Below are positions 32,331-32,671 of a DNA stretch of 32,671 nucleotides, piece after piece. The notes beneath the pieces were generated by a model. It saw only the letters and a program-made list of their open reading frames with translations. It was not told the DNA's origin and searched no databases. Both the position numbers and the translations under genes were made by a program. The DNA is taken from positions 1 to 32,671 of the forward strand of contig JAEEHO010000324.1 of assembly GCA_016280845.1 (NCBI GenBank), read 5' to 3'. The DNA comes from Paludibacteraceae bacterium (GTDB taxonomy: Bacteria; Bacteroidota; Bacteroidia; Bacteroidales; Paludibacteraceae). Position 1 is the stretch's first letter. Each line of letters opens with the position of its first letter.

Positions 32331-32671
32331 ATGCAAAACTTCAATTCCTACGTGCCGTCACTCATGTTGGAAGACGGCACCGAGGTGCGACTCTGCCCGC
32401 TCGATTTGACCAAGGGCAAGCCCCTCTATTGCTCGGCCGATGGCCGGTTTTACCACCTCACACGTGGTCGGCTATCCCACATTCGGCACTCCTTCTCTCC
32501 GGCTCACTACATGCCGGGCAAACAATGCCATAACGGCAAGCGGGGGAACCTCTATCCCTTTATGCGCGATTTTGGAGCGATCAATTGCCACGTTCTCATT
32601 GCCTCCACATGGATTGGCCCACGTCCTTTGCATCACGAGTGCGACCACCTCAACGGCATCGTCACCGACTA
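32331..32671 (+). CDS. HNH-endonuclease-like protein, 3' end missing
   Basis: ATG 32331 (MQNFNSYVPSLMLEDGTEVR) opens a frame that runs to the window end (113 codons). It is not in the ORF track because no stop is reached. It ends with STWIGPRPLHHECDHLNGIV, the start of an HNH motif (first His pair, Asp-His-Leu-Asn) as found in phage- and mobile-element-linked HNH nucleases. The preceding YCSADGRFYHLTRGRLSHI segment is like NUMOD-type regions that precede such motifs. The remaining Asn/His residues lie outside the window. Confidence 0.7.
   Translation, partial: MQNFNSYVPSLMLEDGTEVRLCPLDLTKGKPLYCSADGRFYHLTRGRLSHIRHSFSPAHYMPGKQCHNGKRGNLYPFMRDFGAINCHVLIASTWIGPRPLHHECDHLNGIVTD

Noticed and set aside
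32192-32533. 113-residue ORF from the track at the window end
   Set aside because: It begins at the promoter and reads a different frame from the HNH-like gene that starts at 32331.

Overview
The window looks like a chromosomal piece of an anaerobic Bacteroidota, most likely order Bacteroidales. Three things point there. Many genes are preceded by the Bacteroidota sigma-factor promoter (TTTG-like -33, 20-bp spacer, TAnnTTTG -7). A secreted giant protein ends in a type IX secretion (T9SS) sorting domain. The nucleotide reductase is the oxygen-sensitive class III NrdD/NrdG pair. No species can be named from the sequence alone.

Layout. 1-1616 (+): two tandem paralogous secreted/lipoprotein genes, the first cut by the window edge and the second interrupted by an in-frame TAA. 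1671-2128: strong terminator, DnaA-box-like motifs, a promoter and a structured leader with a tiny Cys-rich ORF. 2129-4692 (+): nrdD-nrdG. 4755-18080 (-): an outer-membrane barrel gene followed by a 12.3-kb gene for a 4106-residue T9SS surface protein. That protein is built from roughly 65-70 copies of a ~55-residue Cys/GCDSI module, with nested higher-order duplications. 18293-18868: tRNA-His, its terminator, and a 283-bp segment bounded by a duplicated tRNA 3' end, holding a cloverleaf-like inverted-repeat structure and a GC-rich dispersed repeat.

18979-21806 (-): an AT-rich accessory group (NTF2-like hypothetical, DUF2971, two-TM protein, BspA-type leucine-rich repeat protein). 22100-25838 (-): small housekeeping or hypothetical genes: an 84-residue protein, a DUF4250 gene broken by a 38-bp dispersed repeat, an alpha/beta hydrolase lipoprotein, an XRE-type regulator with a membrane PH-domain protein, a membrane-anchored metallo-beta-lactamase-fold hydrolase and an ogt N-terminal remnant. 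25839-26549: a promoter-rich, repeat-rich spacer with a G9 tract, a terminator-like hairpin and a 32-residue membrane ORF. 26550-32036 (+): a complete type I restriction-modification locus in order hsdM-hsdS-hsdR, plus a small downstream gene whose N-terminus resembles the C-terminal tail of HsdR. 32331-end (+): the start of an HNH-endonuclease-like gene that runs off the window.

What stands out: the nested-repeat giant T9SS protein with its barrel partner; the tRNA-His site with a duplicated 3' end and a mismatched acceptor stem; the dispersed ~38-40-bp element seen at two loci, one inside a gene; the compact LRR/2TM/DUF2971 operon; and the type I RM locus with a G9 leader, a Cys-knuckle insertion in HsdR and the tail motif shared with its neighbour. 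All functional assignments come from reading motifs; no database search was run.
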